64,000 bases of DNA. It comes from an uncultured bacterium. Lineage in GTDB: Bacteria > CSSED10-310 > CALFER01. The notes beneath the pieces are model-generated. The model ran no database searches. It had not been told where the DNA came from and saw only the letters and a program-made list of their open reading frames with translations. Every line of letters begins with the position of its first letter. The first letter of the stretch is position 1. Of the stretch, positions 26,666 to 34,667 are shown one piece after another. Position numbers and translations under genes: made by a program. The stretch lies in assembly GCA_937951895.1 (NCBI GenBank), contig CALFER010000009.1, positions 1 to 64,000 of the forward strand. The letters are read 5' to 3'.

Positions 26666-28081
26666 TCAGACCTTCGACTTGAGGAATGTCCTCAGTCCAC
26701 CTTTAATCAGGTTCCAGGCTTTCATCGGGGGCAATCGGGTGATCTTGATCAATTGACGCAAGATGTAACGCGGTCGCAGATAGAATCGACGATATGCGAT
26801 CGCGACCGTTCGTCGGATCTCGTCTGCATCACGCCCCTCCGGAACATATACGATCTCGTTGAAAACATTGTAAGTGGTGGGGTCATTGTTGATGACCGAG
26901 CCGCTCTTTTTGGCCATCTCGGCCAGATCATTTCCCGGATATGGAACGAATGTCAGCCAGTAAATGTAGTCGGGATCCAATTCAATCCCGAATCGGATCG
27001 ACTCCCAGGTTTCCTCGATGGTCTCGGTCGGCAACGTGAGCATGAACGAGGCGACGGTTTCGATGCCGAGTTCGCGGGTGAGTTTGAATGCAGCCCGAGC
27101 CTGATCCAGAGTCGTGCCCTTGCGAATGATCTCGAGCAGTCTCGGCACACCCGTCTCCACACCGAAGAAGATCTGGTAACACCCGGAGTCGCGCATGCGC
27201 ATGAGAATCTCGCGATCCACCAGATCGACTCTCGTGAAGCAGGCCCACGGCAGATTCAGGCCGGACGCATCCAGTGCGTCACAGAGTTCGAAGACCCGTT
27301 TCCGGTTGACGGTAAAGGATTCGTCATAGAACTGAATGCTGTCCGCTCCGAAATCGAATACCAGGCGACGGATGTCCTCGATGACCTTCGAAGCCGTCCG
27401 GAAACGGAATGTCCGACCGAAGATCAGGTCGCCCGAGCAATAGGAGCACTGATACGGGCATCCTCGGCTGGTCAGGATATGCAGCGTTCTGGAGCCTCGA
27501 AGCTGGGATGAAGAATGATAGCGTTCCATCGGAAACAGATGAAGAGCCGGGAAAGGCAGTTCATCGAGATTTCGGATGAGGGGGCGCGGAGGATTGGTCA
27601 CGATCCGACCATCTGCATCCCGATATGCCAGTCCGGTCACACCGGCGTATGCGTGAGGTGCGTCGATCACGGTCAGCAGTTCCCGAAGGGTATATTCCCC
27701 CTCACCCACGACAACGAAATCGATCGAGGGCTGCTCGAACTGCGCGTCGACAAACAACGTCGCCTGGACGCCTCCGAGCACCACTCGGATTGACGGATCG
27801 ATCGATTTTGCCAGGTCTGCGATGGTGTAGCAGCGTCTGAGATTGGCGCAGAAGGTCTGCATACCGATGACCTGAGGCTGAAAGGAACGGATCCGGTCAC
27901 GGATGTCGTCGAATCCGAGCAGATCGGCTTCGGCATCGATGACGTCGACCTGGTGACCGGATTGTTCGGCGACAGCGGCCAGATATGCGATGCCCATCGA
28001 AGGATACACGGCCCCCGCTTCCAGCAAGTCGCCATACCGCTCCCGCAGGTTACTCGGCGGAACAATAAACTGAATTTTCAG
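26666..28081 (-). CDS. B12-binding-domain radical SAM protein, probable CTG start
   Basis: 471 residues if the CTG at 28081 is used. The B12-binding-like domain begins KIQFIVPPSN and shows VIDAEADLLG, VVLGGVQATLF and FVVVGEGEYTL; the radical SAM domain has TSRGCPYQCSYCSGD, FYDESFTVNRKR, CYQIFFGVETG and FMLTLPTET. The C-terminus carries FYLRPRYIL, a motif also seen in the product of 45398-46801. GAGGAGG lies 6 nt before the CTG, while the only other candidate is a TTG at 28099 that overlaps the upstream stop but has no ribosome site. Substrate unknown. Confidence 0.84.
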   Translation of the reverse strand: MKIQFIVPPSNLRERYGDLLEAGAVYPSMGIAYLAAVAEQSGHQVDVIDAEADLLGFDDIRDRIRSFQPQVIGMQTFCANLRRCYTIADLAKSIDPSIRVVLGGVQATLFVDAQFEQPSIDFVVVGEGEYTLRELLTVIDAPHAYAGVTGLAYRDADGRIVTNPPRPLIRNLDELPFPALHLFPMERYHSSSQLRGSRTLHILTSRGCPYQCSYCSGDLIFGRTFRFRTASKVIEDIRRLVFDFGADSIQFYDESFTVNRKRVFELCDALDASGLNLPWACFTRVDLVDREILMRMRDSGCYQIFFGVETGVPRLLEIIRKGTTLDQARAAFKLTRELGIETVASFMLTLPTETIEETWESIRFGIELDPDYIYWLTFVPYPGNDLAEMAKKSGSVINNDPTTYNVFNEIVYVPEGRDADEIRRTVAIAYRRFYLRPRYILRQLIKITRLPPMKAWNLIKGGLRTFLKSKV

Positions 28082-28095
28082 ACCGAACCTCCTCG

Positions 28096-29148
28096 TCAAT
28101 ACCGGCGACCCGTCATGAATCCCGCGGTTCCTGCAAGCATTCCAGCAATCACCACAGTCAGATCGATCGGCAGAAAAGCGGCTGCGCGCAACGCGAACCC
28201 GATGCTTTCTTCCCGCTTGAGATACTGCAGCCAGGTCGCATTCAATAATAATAGTCCGAGCAGACAGAATCCACTGAACCCGAGCGCTGCGGCCGGGTGG
28301 AGTACGGCAGCGGTCAGTCCCAGCCATGACAGACCCATGAGGATGCAAGCCGCCATGAAGCGTTTCGGCACGGATGTGCTCCGGATACACGCGCTCCGCT
28401 GGTCATGCGTCTTTCGAAGCACATATCGCATCAATGCGCTCGATCTCGCGAAATCGGTACGTAACACCTTCCATCCGGTGTAGTGTTTGACATGTTCCAC
28501 TTCCAGTTCCGGAATGATGAAGACGTCGAGGCATCGTTTCGCGAGTTCGTCTCCGAAAGCCGTATCTTCGATGCTGGGCAATCGATAGTGCGGATCGAAT
28601 CCGAAGGTCCCGAGAAACACCTCCCGTCGAATGGCCGCACATGAGGTATAGAACAGGTTCACCGGATTGCGAAGTCGCTGATATGTGAACCGCATCCAGT
28701 GATTCTTGTACCGGCTGGCAAAGTTCGCGAACCGGAGTCCTGCGGATTGTATGCCGACGCACCCCGCGGCTGTCTGATGCGTCAAAAAAAAGGTATCCAG
28801 ACAGGATAGTCCGGAACGGGGGAACACAACATCGGTATCGGTGAACAGAATGACATCCCCGGATGCCGCTCTCGCCCCCGCATTGCGCGCGGAGGAAACC
28901 CCCAACCCCCGGTTGTCGACGATCCTGACCCCATACTTTTCTGCGATGGCGTAGGCAGCGGCATCCATGGCATCATCGACCAGGATGATTTCATCCGGTT
29001 GACGATCTCCGCAGGTCAGTGCATACAGGCATTCATCGAAGACCGATGGCGCTCCCGCGGAGGGGATTACGACTGATATCGAAATCGGCCGGTGCGCCGG
29101 TTCAGAAGCCGGATTCTTTACAAGTGATGCCAAGGGTGGCCAGTTCAT
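28096..29148 (-). CDS. Glycosyltransferase family 2 with C-terminal TM segments
   Basis: 350 residues. The GT-A part (about 20-240) has SVVIPSAGAPSVFDECL, IILVDDAMDAA, RGLGVSSARNAGARAA, LFTDTDVVFP and the acceptor-site region PSIEDTAFGDELAKR. Two or three hydrophobic segments follow (about 265-345), so the enzyme is membrane bound. The ATG at 29148 overlaps the saccharopine dehydrogenase gene by 47 nt; no strong ribosome site is seen and a TTG five codons later is possible. Part of the glycan/radical SAM block. Confidence 0.85.
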   Translation of the reverse strand: MNWPPLASLVKNPASEPAHRPISISVVIPSAGAPSVFDECLYALTCGDRQPDEIILVDDAMDAAAYAIAEKYGVRIVDNRGLGVSSARNAGARAASGDVILFTDTDVVFPRSGLSCLDTFFLTHQTAAGCVGIQSAGLRFANFASRYKNHWMRFTYQRLRNPVNLFYTSCAAIRREVFLGTFGFDPHYRLPSIEDTAFGDELAKRCLDVFIIPELEVEHVKHYTGWKVLRTDFARSSALMRYVLRKTHDQRSACIRSTSVPKRFMAACILMGLSWLGLTAAVLHPAAALGFSGFCLLGLLLLNATWLQYLKREESIGFALRAAAFLPIDLTVVIAGMLAGTAGFMTGRRY

Positions 29149-30412
29149 CGAGAATCGGATTGTAGATTTCCGGATGCACGGGGATCTGAACGCCGCGCAG
29201 TGATATCTTGTTCTGGAGGATCAAGCGAGTGGCGATGGCGGCCGGAAGCGAGACTGTGCGCGCCATGGCCGTCTGACCGTCGGGAATGCCGTAATCGATC
29301 AGCGTCGAGGTGATCGTACGCGCCGAACCGGCGAACTCCGCATCGAAGATATGATGCAGCACTACCATGTCCCGTTCACCGGGTTGGAACTGGAGTTTCA
29401 GGAGGCACAGATGGACGAGGAAGTCGAGTGCGTTGTGCACATTGCGAGGCAGCGGCTGGCGGCTGGTCAACCCCAGCCACTCGATATTGTCGATTGCGGT
29501 ATGGTCGGCGGGCAATCCGGCCCTCGTCGCCATCGCTTCACGCAGATGGCCGACGGGTGCATTGATCAACTCCCGCATGAGTTCTTCGTAGTTCGCGGCC
29601 TTGAATGCACGCTCGGTCATGTCCAGAAAACCCAGATCGACGAGTGCTTTCAAGGTGACGCACCATCCTTTGTAACGGAATGTTCCCCGGAACATCGTGT
29701 GAATATCTCTCAGACCGTACAGATCCTGGTAGGGCATCGAGTCGCGGTTCGGATACGCCTCAAATTCCATTCCGTCAACGGTCAGATAATGAAAATGCCT
29801 GAACAGCTCTTCGCCGGGGATCTCGTGTAATTGTCCCTGCCAGAGATACTTTGCGGCATTTCGCGCGGCCAGAATGACGCCGCGGGGCGCCCATGAAAAC
29901 TTGTACCCGAAGGGATTGGTATTCGCATCCGGAGCAGGCAGCCCCCCGCAGTAGCTTCGAAAACCCGTGATCCGGCCTCCACGACGCTCAACTTCATCGA
30001 AGACCCTCTTGGCCGACATGTGATCGATTCCGGGATCGAGGCCGACTTCGTTCAGGAACAGGATATTCCGCGATTTCGCTTCATCGTCGAAACTTCGCAT
30101 GACCGGACTGACGTAGGAGGATGTGACGAGATGCCTGGCGTGTTTGAGGCAATATTTGGCGACGATCGGGTGAAGCAGCGCCGGAAGAAGGCTGATCGTC
30201 AGATCATTCTCGCGTACAGCCTGCTCGAGTTCGGTCTCGTTGTTGATATCCAGAGTGCGCACGGTTCCGCGCGGGTGGCCGTCGATCAGCTTCATGGCGC
30301 GATCCACCGTCAGATCGCAGAGTGTCAGGCGGATATCGGGGCAATCGAGCAGGTATCGGACGATGGGTTCGGCAACGAGGCCGGCTCCGAGCATTAAAAC
30401 CTTGCTGGACAT
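29102..30412 (-). CDS. Saccharopine dehydrogenase (glutamate-forming)
   Basis: 436 residues of the LYS9/SDH type: N-terminal Rossmann motif VLMLGAGLVAEPIVRYL, NEVGLDPGIDHMSA, FRSYCGGLPAPDANTNPFGYK interrupted by family-typical residues, and FRYKGWCVTLKALVDLG. It converts saccharopine to glutamate and aminoadipate semialdehyde. With the LKR-like gene 13 nt upstream it forms a two-gene version of the eukaryotic bifunctional aminoadipate-semialdehyde synthase, so lysine breakdown is the likely job. ATG follows GGAG. Confidence 0.9.
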   Translation of the reverse strand: MSSKVLMLGAGLVAEPIVRYLLDCPDIRLTLCDLTVDRAMKLIDGHPRGTVRTLDINNETELEQAVRENDLTISLLPALLHPIVAKYCLKHARHLVTSSYVSPVMRSFDDEAKSRNILFLNEVGLDPGIDHMSAKRVFDEVERRGGRITGFRSYCGGLPAPDANTNPFGYKFSWAPRGVILAARNAAKYLWQGQLHEIPGEELFRHFHYLTVDGMEFEAYPNRDSMPYQDLYGLRDIHTMFRGTFRYKGWCVTLKALVDLGFLDMTERAFKAANYEELMRELINAPVGHLREAMATRAGLPADHTAIDNIEWLGLTSRQPLPRNVHNALDFLVHLCLLKLQFQPGERDMVVLHHIFDAEFAGSARTITSTLIDYGIPDGQTAMARTVSLPAAIATRLILQNKISLRGVQIPVHPEIYNPILDELATLGITCKESGF

Positions 30413-30425
30413 GGTGAGTCTCCAG

Positions 30426-31748
30426 TTACACGTTTAAAAATTGGTTGATGTATTGATACGGGGGCGTCAGAGCGCCCTTCTTCAGAATGACGGCATCCCG
30501 GATCTCGCGACCCAATCCCATCTGCTCGCCCGGCAGATCGAAATCCGCGCGGCTGATTCCGGGGACGAACGGTGTGAGAACCCTCGAGAAATCGATCGAT
30601 GCTTCCCGCGCAATTTCGCACGGCAGATTCTCGATCGACATGATCACGATCCCAGGTCCCTCAAATCCATCCGTGGTCCGACCGGATACCGGGTCGTAGA
30701 CAAACATCGGCGAATCCACGCTGGTGGCTTTGACGGTGGCTTCTATCGAGCCGTCGATGTCGCATGAGATATCACCGATGACCCGCAGGGTCGGATGTTT
30801 CGGACCGGAAAACAATCCCCTGAAATCATCCAGGGTTATCAGGCGCGGGTAGCGCGTGGTCCAGTAGATACAGTTGACCAGCACATTGAGGTTGGGGACG
30901 TACTCCATGAAGACACTCCGGTACTTTTCCGGATGCTCATAGTAGTCCTTCAACTCGAACACGGTCTGTTGCGAAACCGGTTCAACCAGGTGCCGCTCGT
31001 GAAAAACCACCTTATGGCAGACATGCCGGGCCTCATCGAGCTTCGGGAGACCCCCTCGCACATCAGCCGGATCCAGTTCTCGCCCGCCCAGCAGGTCGAA
31101 AATTTCCTGCGCACCTCTGGACACGTTGCCGTATCCGGTGAATCCGCAGATGAATGGAGTGAGTTGCGGAGGCAAGCCATCAGTCCGGATACGGTCACCG
31201 ACCTCACGAATCACCGCCTTGATCTCATCGAGTGATTGATACAGATACGGCTGGCGGATTCCGGAAAACGGGTTCGGGACACCTTCGATCAGCAGGCGCT
31301 GTCCGAGCGAGTGGAGAGTTTCGACCATGCCGGACAGTCCTGCATGCCGGCCGAAAAATATCAGGCGTCGATGATGGTCGTCTTCGATTTTCTCGTAATC
31401 GATGAGTGAGCAGCCGGACTGCATCATTTTTCGGAGCATGGGCATGTTGTATGATTGGCCCTTGATGACATGCGAAAAAAAGATATAGGCCACGCCTGGA
31501 GCGAAGAGGTCGAGGGGGATTTCCTTGACGCCGAAAACGGCGTTGCAGCCGTCGAGACTTTCACTGATTCGAGCGCCGGCTGAGCGGTAAGCGTCATCCG
31601 GAAAAATCCGATGATCCAGCGCCGGTTGGATGACGACATCCAGATGGTGATCCCGAACGAGTGTCCGCACGTCGTCCGGTACGATCGGGACACGTTTTTC
31701 CCATTTGTTTTTATCTTCCCTTCTGACACCGATTTGACCTGGTTTCAT
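30426..31748 (-). CDS. Lysine-ketoglutarate reductase domain protein (saccharopine dehydrogenase, lysine-forming type)
   Basis: 440 residues similar to the LKR half of LKR/SDH and to alanine-dehydrogenase-fold enzymes: IGVRREDKNKWEKRVPIVP at the N-terminus, FGVKEIPLD, FFSHVIKGQSYNM, LIDYEKIEDDHHRRLIFFG, FICGFTGYGNVSRGAQEI and DISCDIDGSIEATVKAT. It joins lysine and 2-oxoglutarate to saccharopine with NADPH. ATG at 31748 with GGGAGGAG upstream. The first gene of the long minus-strand run. The next pathway enzyme, aminoadipate semialdehyde dehydrogenase, is not in the window. Confidence 0.87.
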   Translation of the reverse strand: MKPGQIGVRREDKNKWEKRVPIVPDDVRTLVRDHHLDVVIQPALDHRIFPDDAYRSAGARISESLDGCNAVFGVKEIPLDLFAPGVAYIFFSHVIKGQSYNMPMLRKMMQSGCSLIDYEKIEDDHHRRLIFFGRHAGLSGMVETLHSLGQRLLIEGVPNPFSGIRQPYLYQSLDEIKAVIREVGDRIRTDGLPPQLTPFICGFTGYGNVSRGAQEIFDLLGGRELDPADVRGGLPKLDEARHVCHKVVFHERHLVEPVSQQTVFELKDYYEHPEKYRSVFMEYVPNLNVLVNCIYWTTRYPRLITLDDFRGLFSGPKHPTLRVIGDISCDIDGSIEATVKATSVDSPMFVYDPVSGRTTDGFEGPGIVIMSIENLPCEIAREASIDFSRVLTPFVPGISRADFDLPGEQMGLGREIRDAVILKKGALTPPYQYINQFLNV

Positions 31749-31777
31749 GCTGAACTCCTCCCCTGAAATCAGCATGC

Positions 31778-31806
31778 ACGTAATCAAAAGTCGAGCGGAA
31801 TGTCAA
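31778..31806 (-). promoter_or_regulatory. Possible promoter for the lysine-degradation operon
   Basis: On the minus strand a perfect TTGACA (31806-31801), a 17-nt spacer and a poor -10 match TTACGT (31783-31778), 30 nt before the LKR ATG. Confidence 0.3.
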
Positions 31807-31935
31807 CCAAAGGCACAGACCGGGAAAGGCTTAGACACAAATTGATCATGGCAATTTTTGACAGAATGCGATACAAGGAAGATCGTCGGTAGGACTGAAT
31901 CGGCTCATTGCCGGGTGATGGGAGGAGTCTCGGAG

Positions 31936-32271
31936 ATGGATAGAATCAATATTTCGGATTTTCAGAAGCTCGATCTTCGCGTCGGTCTGGTTCAACAGGC
32001 ATCTCCTGTCGAAGGTGCGGACCGGTTGATCAAGATGGAAGTCGATATCGGAGAAGAAACCCCGCGAACGATTCTCGCCGGGATTCGTCAGTATTATCAA
32101 CCCGAGGATCTCGTCGGGAAAAAAATCATCGTGCTGACCAACCTGGAACCACGTAAAATGAGGGGTTTGCTCAGTGACGGGATGCTGCTCGCGGCATCCA
32201 CCCCCGATTATGGGAGTGTCAAGTATCTGACGATCGAGAGTGATCTCCCACCCGGCAGCAAAATCTCCTGA
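31936..32271 (+). CDS. tRNA-binding-domain protein (CsaA/MetRS C-terminal type)
   Basis: 111 residues forming a single OB-fold EMAP/Trbp111-type domain: ISDFQKLDLRVGLV, EGADRLIKMEVDIGEE, RTILAGIRQYYQPEDLVGKK, VLTNLEPRKMRGLLSDGMLL. It is the size of free-standing Trbp111/CsaA and of the C-terminal dimerisation domain of methionyl-tRNA synthetase; no synthetase gene is beside it. ATG at 31936 with GGAGGAG upstream. Convergent with rtcB, 6 nt between the two stops. Confidence 0.88.
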   Translation: MDRINISDFQKLDLRVGLVQQASPVEGADRLIKMEVDIGEETPRTILAGIRQYYQPEDLVGKKIIVLTNLEPRKMRGLLSDGMLLAASTPDYGSVKYLTIESDLPPGSKIS

Positions 32272-32277
32272 TCCACG

Positions 32278-33720
32278 CTATCCTTTGATCACACCCAGTG
32301 GTCGCAAACGGGCAACCGGATTTGCCAGGCCCGATCGAATCATGACACCGACGACCTGCTCGATGGGTTTGTATGCCTCCGGCATCTCCTCCGCAAGAGT
32401 GTCCTTCCCTTTCGCGGCAATTCGGATGCCTCTTGCGTTCAGTTCTCCGGCTATCGACCGACCGCGGGCGGCTTTCATGGCGGCCTTACGCGAAAGCAGC
32501 CGGCCGGCGCCATGACATGACGACGCAAAGACCTCTGTCTCGGCCGCCTTCGTTCCACACAGCACATAAGAAGCCCTGGCCATGTCTCCCGGGACGATGA
32601 CCGGCTGTCCATAGGGACGATAACTCTCCGGAACATACGCAGATCCGGCAGTGAACGCCCGGGTAGCGCCTTTCCGATGCACGGCGAAGGCGGCCGGATG
32701 CCCGTCATCGTCGTGATCCTCGATTTTGATGATGTTGTGCGCGAGATCATAGACGGTTCGAATGTCGTCCGCGCAGCCCGGGTGCCCTGGAAGTCTCTCC
32801 CAGACTTCCCGGATCCGATGCGTGATACATTGCCGATTCGCCCATGCGAAATTCGCCGCGCCCCGCATGGCACTTAAATACGATTGACCTTCCTTCGAAT
32901 CAAATGGCGCGCAGGCAAGTTGCCGATCGGGGGTCGAAATCCCATACTTCCGCAGACAGTCTCCCATCACCCGCAGATAATCGGTGCAGATCTGATGGCC
33001 GAACCCCCTCGACCCCGTATGGATCATGAACGTGATCCGGTTTGTTTCGAGACCGAATGCAGCGGCCAGAACCGGGTCGAAGACCTCCTCGACATACTGG
33101 ACTTCGATGAAGTGATTCCCTGATCCCAATGTCCCGAGTTGCTCGATGCCTCGTTCGAACGCATGATCACTGATCGAGTCGATCCGGCAACCCTGCAGGC
33201 ATCCGGTATCTTCCGTACGATCGAGATCCTCGTGGGTTCCGAATCCGGCGTCTACCGCCCAGCGGCTCCCATTCAAGACGACCCGTTGAAGTTGCTTCCG
33301 ATCCAGTCGCAGAGCACCACTCGAACCGACTCCCGTCGGGATATGCCTGAACAACAGATTGACCAGATCAGAGAGGTGATCGCTGAGATCATCGATATGG
33401 GTGGAAGTCCGAAGGAGGCGTACACCGCAATTGATATCGAATCCAACTCCTCCCGGTGAAACCACTCCGGAGTCGATTCGCGAAGCGAGAACACCTCCGA
33501 TCGGGAACCCGTATCCGAAGTGAATATCGGGCATGGCGATGGATGCCCGGGTCGCTCCCGGCAAAGTGGCGGCCTGTGCGACCTGGCGCAGAGATTCATC
33601 CCGGCGGATGGTGGTCATCATCGCGTCGTCCGCCAACACCAAACCGGGAACGCGCATGCCCGGGATCGAACCCCGGGGTATTTCCCAGCGGAACCCGTCC
33701 AATCTGTTGAGTCTGATCAT
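32278..33720 (-). CDS. rtcB: RNA-splicing ligase RtcB
   Basis: Joins 2',3'-cyclic-phosphate or 3'-phosphate RNA ends to 5'-OH ends using GTP and manganese. About 480 residues with the active-site Cys in GFDINCGVRLL, metal His in GSGNHFIEVQ, HTGSRGFGHQ and DLAHNIIKIE, and the guanylylated His in SSCHGAGRLLSRK. Full length for the family. ATG at 33720 is used because the family starts with MIxLxR...WEIP; an ATG 7 codons earlier (33741) overlaps the archease stop and is also possible. Genes next to it (archease) confirm the assignment. Confidence 0.95.
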   Translation of the reverse strand: MIRLNRLDGFRWEIPRGSIPGMRVPGLVLADDAMMTTIRRDESLRQVAQAATLPGATRASIAMPDIHFGYGFPIGGVLASRIDSGVVSPGGVGFDINCGVRLLRTSTHIDDLSDHLSDLVNLLFRHIPTGVGSSGALRLDRKQLQRVVLNGSRWAVDAGFGTHEDLDRTEDTGCLQGCRIDSISDHAFERGIEQLGTLGSGNHFIEVQYVEEVFDPVLAAAFGLETNRITFMIHTGSRGFGHQICTDYLRVMGDCLRKYGISTPDRQLACAPFDSKEGQSYLSAMRGAANFAWANRQCITHRIREVWERLPGHPGCADDIRTVYDLAHNIIKIEDHDDDGHPAAFAVHRKGATRAFTAGSAYVPESYRPYGQPVIVPGDMARASYVLCGTKAAETEVFASSCHGAGRLLSRKAAMKAARGRSIAGELNARGIRIAAKGKDTLAEEMPEAYKPIEQVVGVMIRSGLANPVARLRPLGVIKG

Positions 33721-33733
33721 GAGAGGGATTGTA

Positions 33734-34162
33734 TCAGACATCAAAGAGCACGTGAAGTCGGAGTCCGGCATCAGAACGGACGATTTTCAAGCCGTGATAC
33801 GTCGCCGCCTTGATCATTCCGATCCGATTCGTCGAATCCGAGTCGATCGATGCAGCCTCGACGGATGCCCGGAGTTTACATCCATCGAGAGTGACCTGAA
33901 ATCGGAAGCAGGCGGCACGACGCGTTTCGGACAGGAAGATCAGTTCATTGAGCCAATCGATGAGCAGGTCTTCGATCGCGTCGGATTCGAGCTGAATCGC
34001 GAAGCGCCTGTCGGAAATCAGGCCGGTTGAGTCGATCATCAGATCGAACATGGCGAAGGCGGCGGCCTCGAAGAGATGCTCGATGGTATCCGATTCGACA
34101 TCGATCCCCATATCCGCAGTTGTATCGAATTGGGTGTATCGGCCGTAGGGTGTATGCGGCAT
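33734..34162 (-). CDS. Archease, RtcB activator
   Basis: 142 residues with the archease pattern FDTTADMGIDVESDTIEHLFEA truncated here to key parts: TADMGI near the start (metal Asp), DLLIDWLNELIFLSETRR in the middle and IKAATYHGLKI near the end, plus a C-terminal hydrophobic strand VLFDV. It helps RtcB form the covalent guanylate. ATG overlaps the DUF2062 stop by one base and lies 13 nt from rtcB, so the pair is co-expressed. Confidence 0.92.
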   Translation of the reverse strand: MPHTPYGRYTQFDTTADMGIDVESDTIEHLFEAAAFAMFDLMIDSTGLISDRRFAIQLESDAIEDLLIDWLNELIFLSETRRAACFRFQVTLDGCKLRASVEAASIDSDSTNRIGMIKAATYHGLKIVRSDAGLRLHVLFDV

Positions 34163-34638
34163 CAGGGATTGGCCTGAGATCCCGATTCCGTCCGACGGTG
34201 TCGTTTGAGACGAAAGGCGTCGATCGTCATTTTGAGCAGGCCGTAGCTGAGCAGGCAGATGGCGACACCTAGACTCAGCCAGCCGATGGTAACCTGGATC
34301 ACGACATCCTCGAAATGCGTCGCGAGGATTTGAGTCCACGGAAGGGCCACATCGATGACTTTACCCGCAAAGATCAGGCGTCCGAAATAGTATAGACCGG
34401 CATACACGAACGGCGCGGAAATCGGTCCATTGATCCACACTCCGAGCATCATCGCGGGGAGATTCATCTTGAAGAGGATCACACACGCGAAACCGATAAT
34501 GGTATGAGCGCCGAAAAGGGGTGACAAGGAAATAAAGAGTCCGACAGCAAACGAAAGCGCCAGTCTTGCGGATGTGTCATCGAGTGTGACCAGGTGGAGA
34601 AACGATTGTTTGAAATGTGCGTAATCGAGATGTTTCAT
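34162..34638 (-). CDS. DUF2062 membrane protein
   Basis: 158 residues with three hydrophobic segments (about 25-57, 70-92, 112-136). The signature ALSFAVGLFISLSPLFGAHT and the MNLPAMMLGVWINGPISAP region fit DUF2062, a small inner-membrane family of unknown function, often found as a fusion partner or neighbour of glycosyltransferases. Here it shares an operon with archease/rtcB on the 3' side and the DUF4388 gene upstream. The last base overlaps the archease ATG. Confidence 0.83.
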   Translation of the reverse strand: MKHLDYAHFKQSFLHLVTLDDTSARLALSFAVGLFISLSPLFGAHTIIGFACVILFKMNLPAMMLGVWINGPISAPFVYAGLYYFGRLIFAGKVIDVALPWTQILATHFEDVVIQVTIGWLSLGVAICLLSYGLLKMTIDAFRLKRHRRTESGSQANP

Positions 34639-34667
34639 GGCTGTCTCGTGCGAGGAAGGTCGATCGG

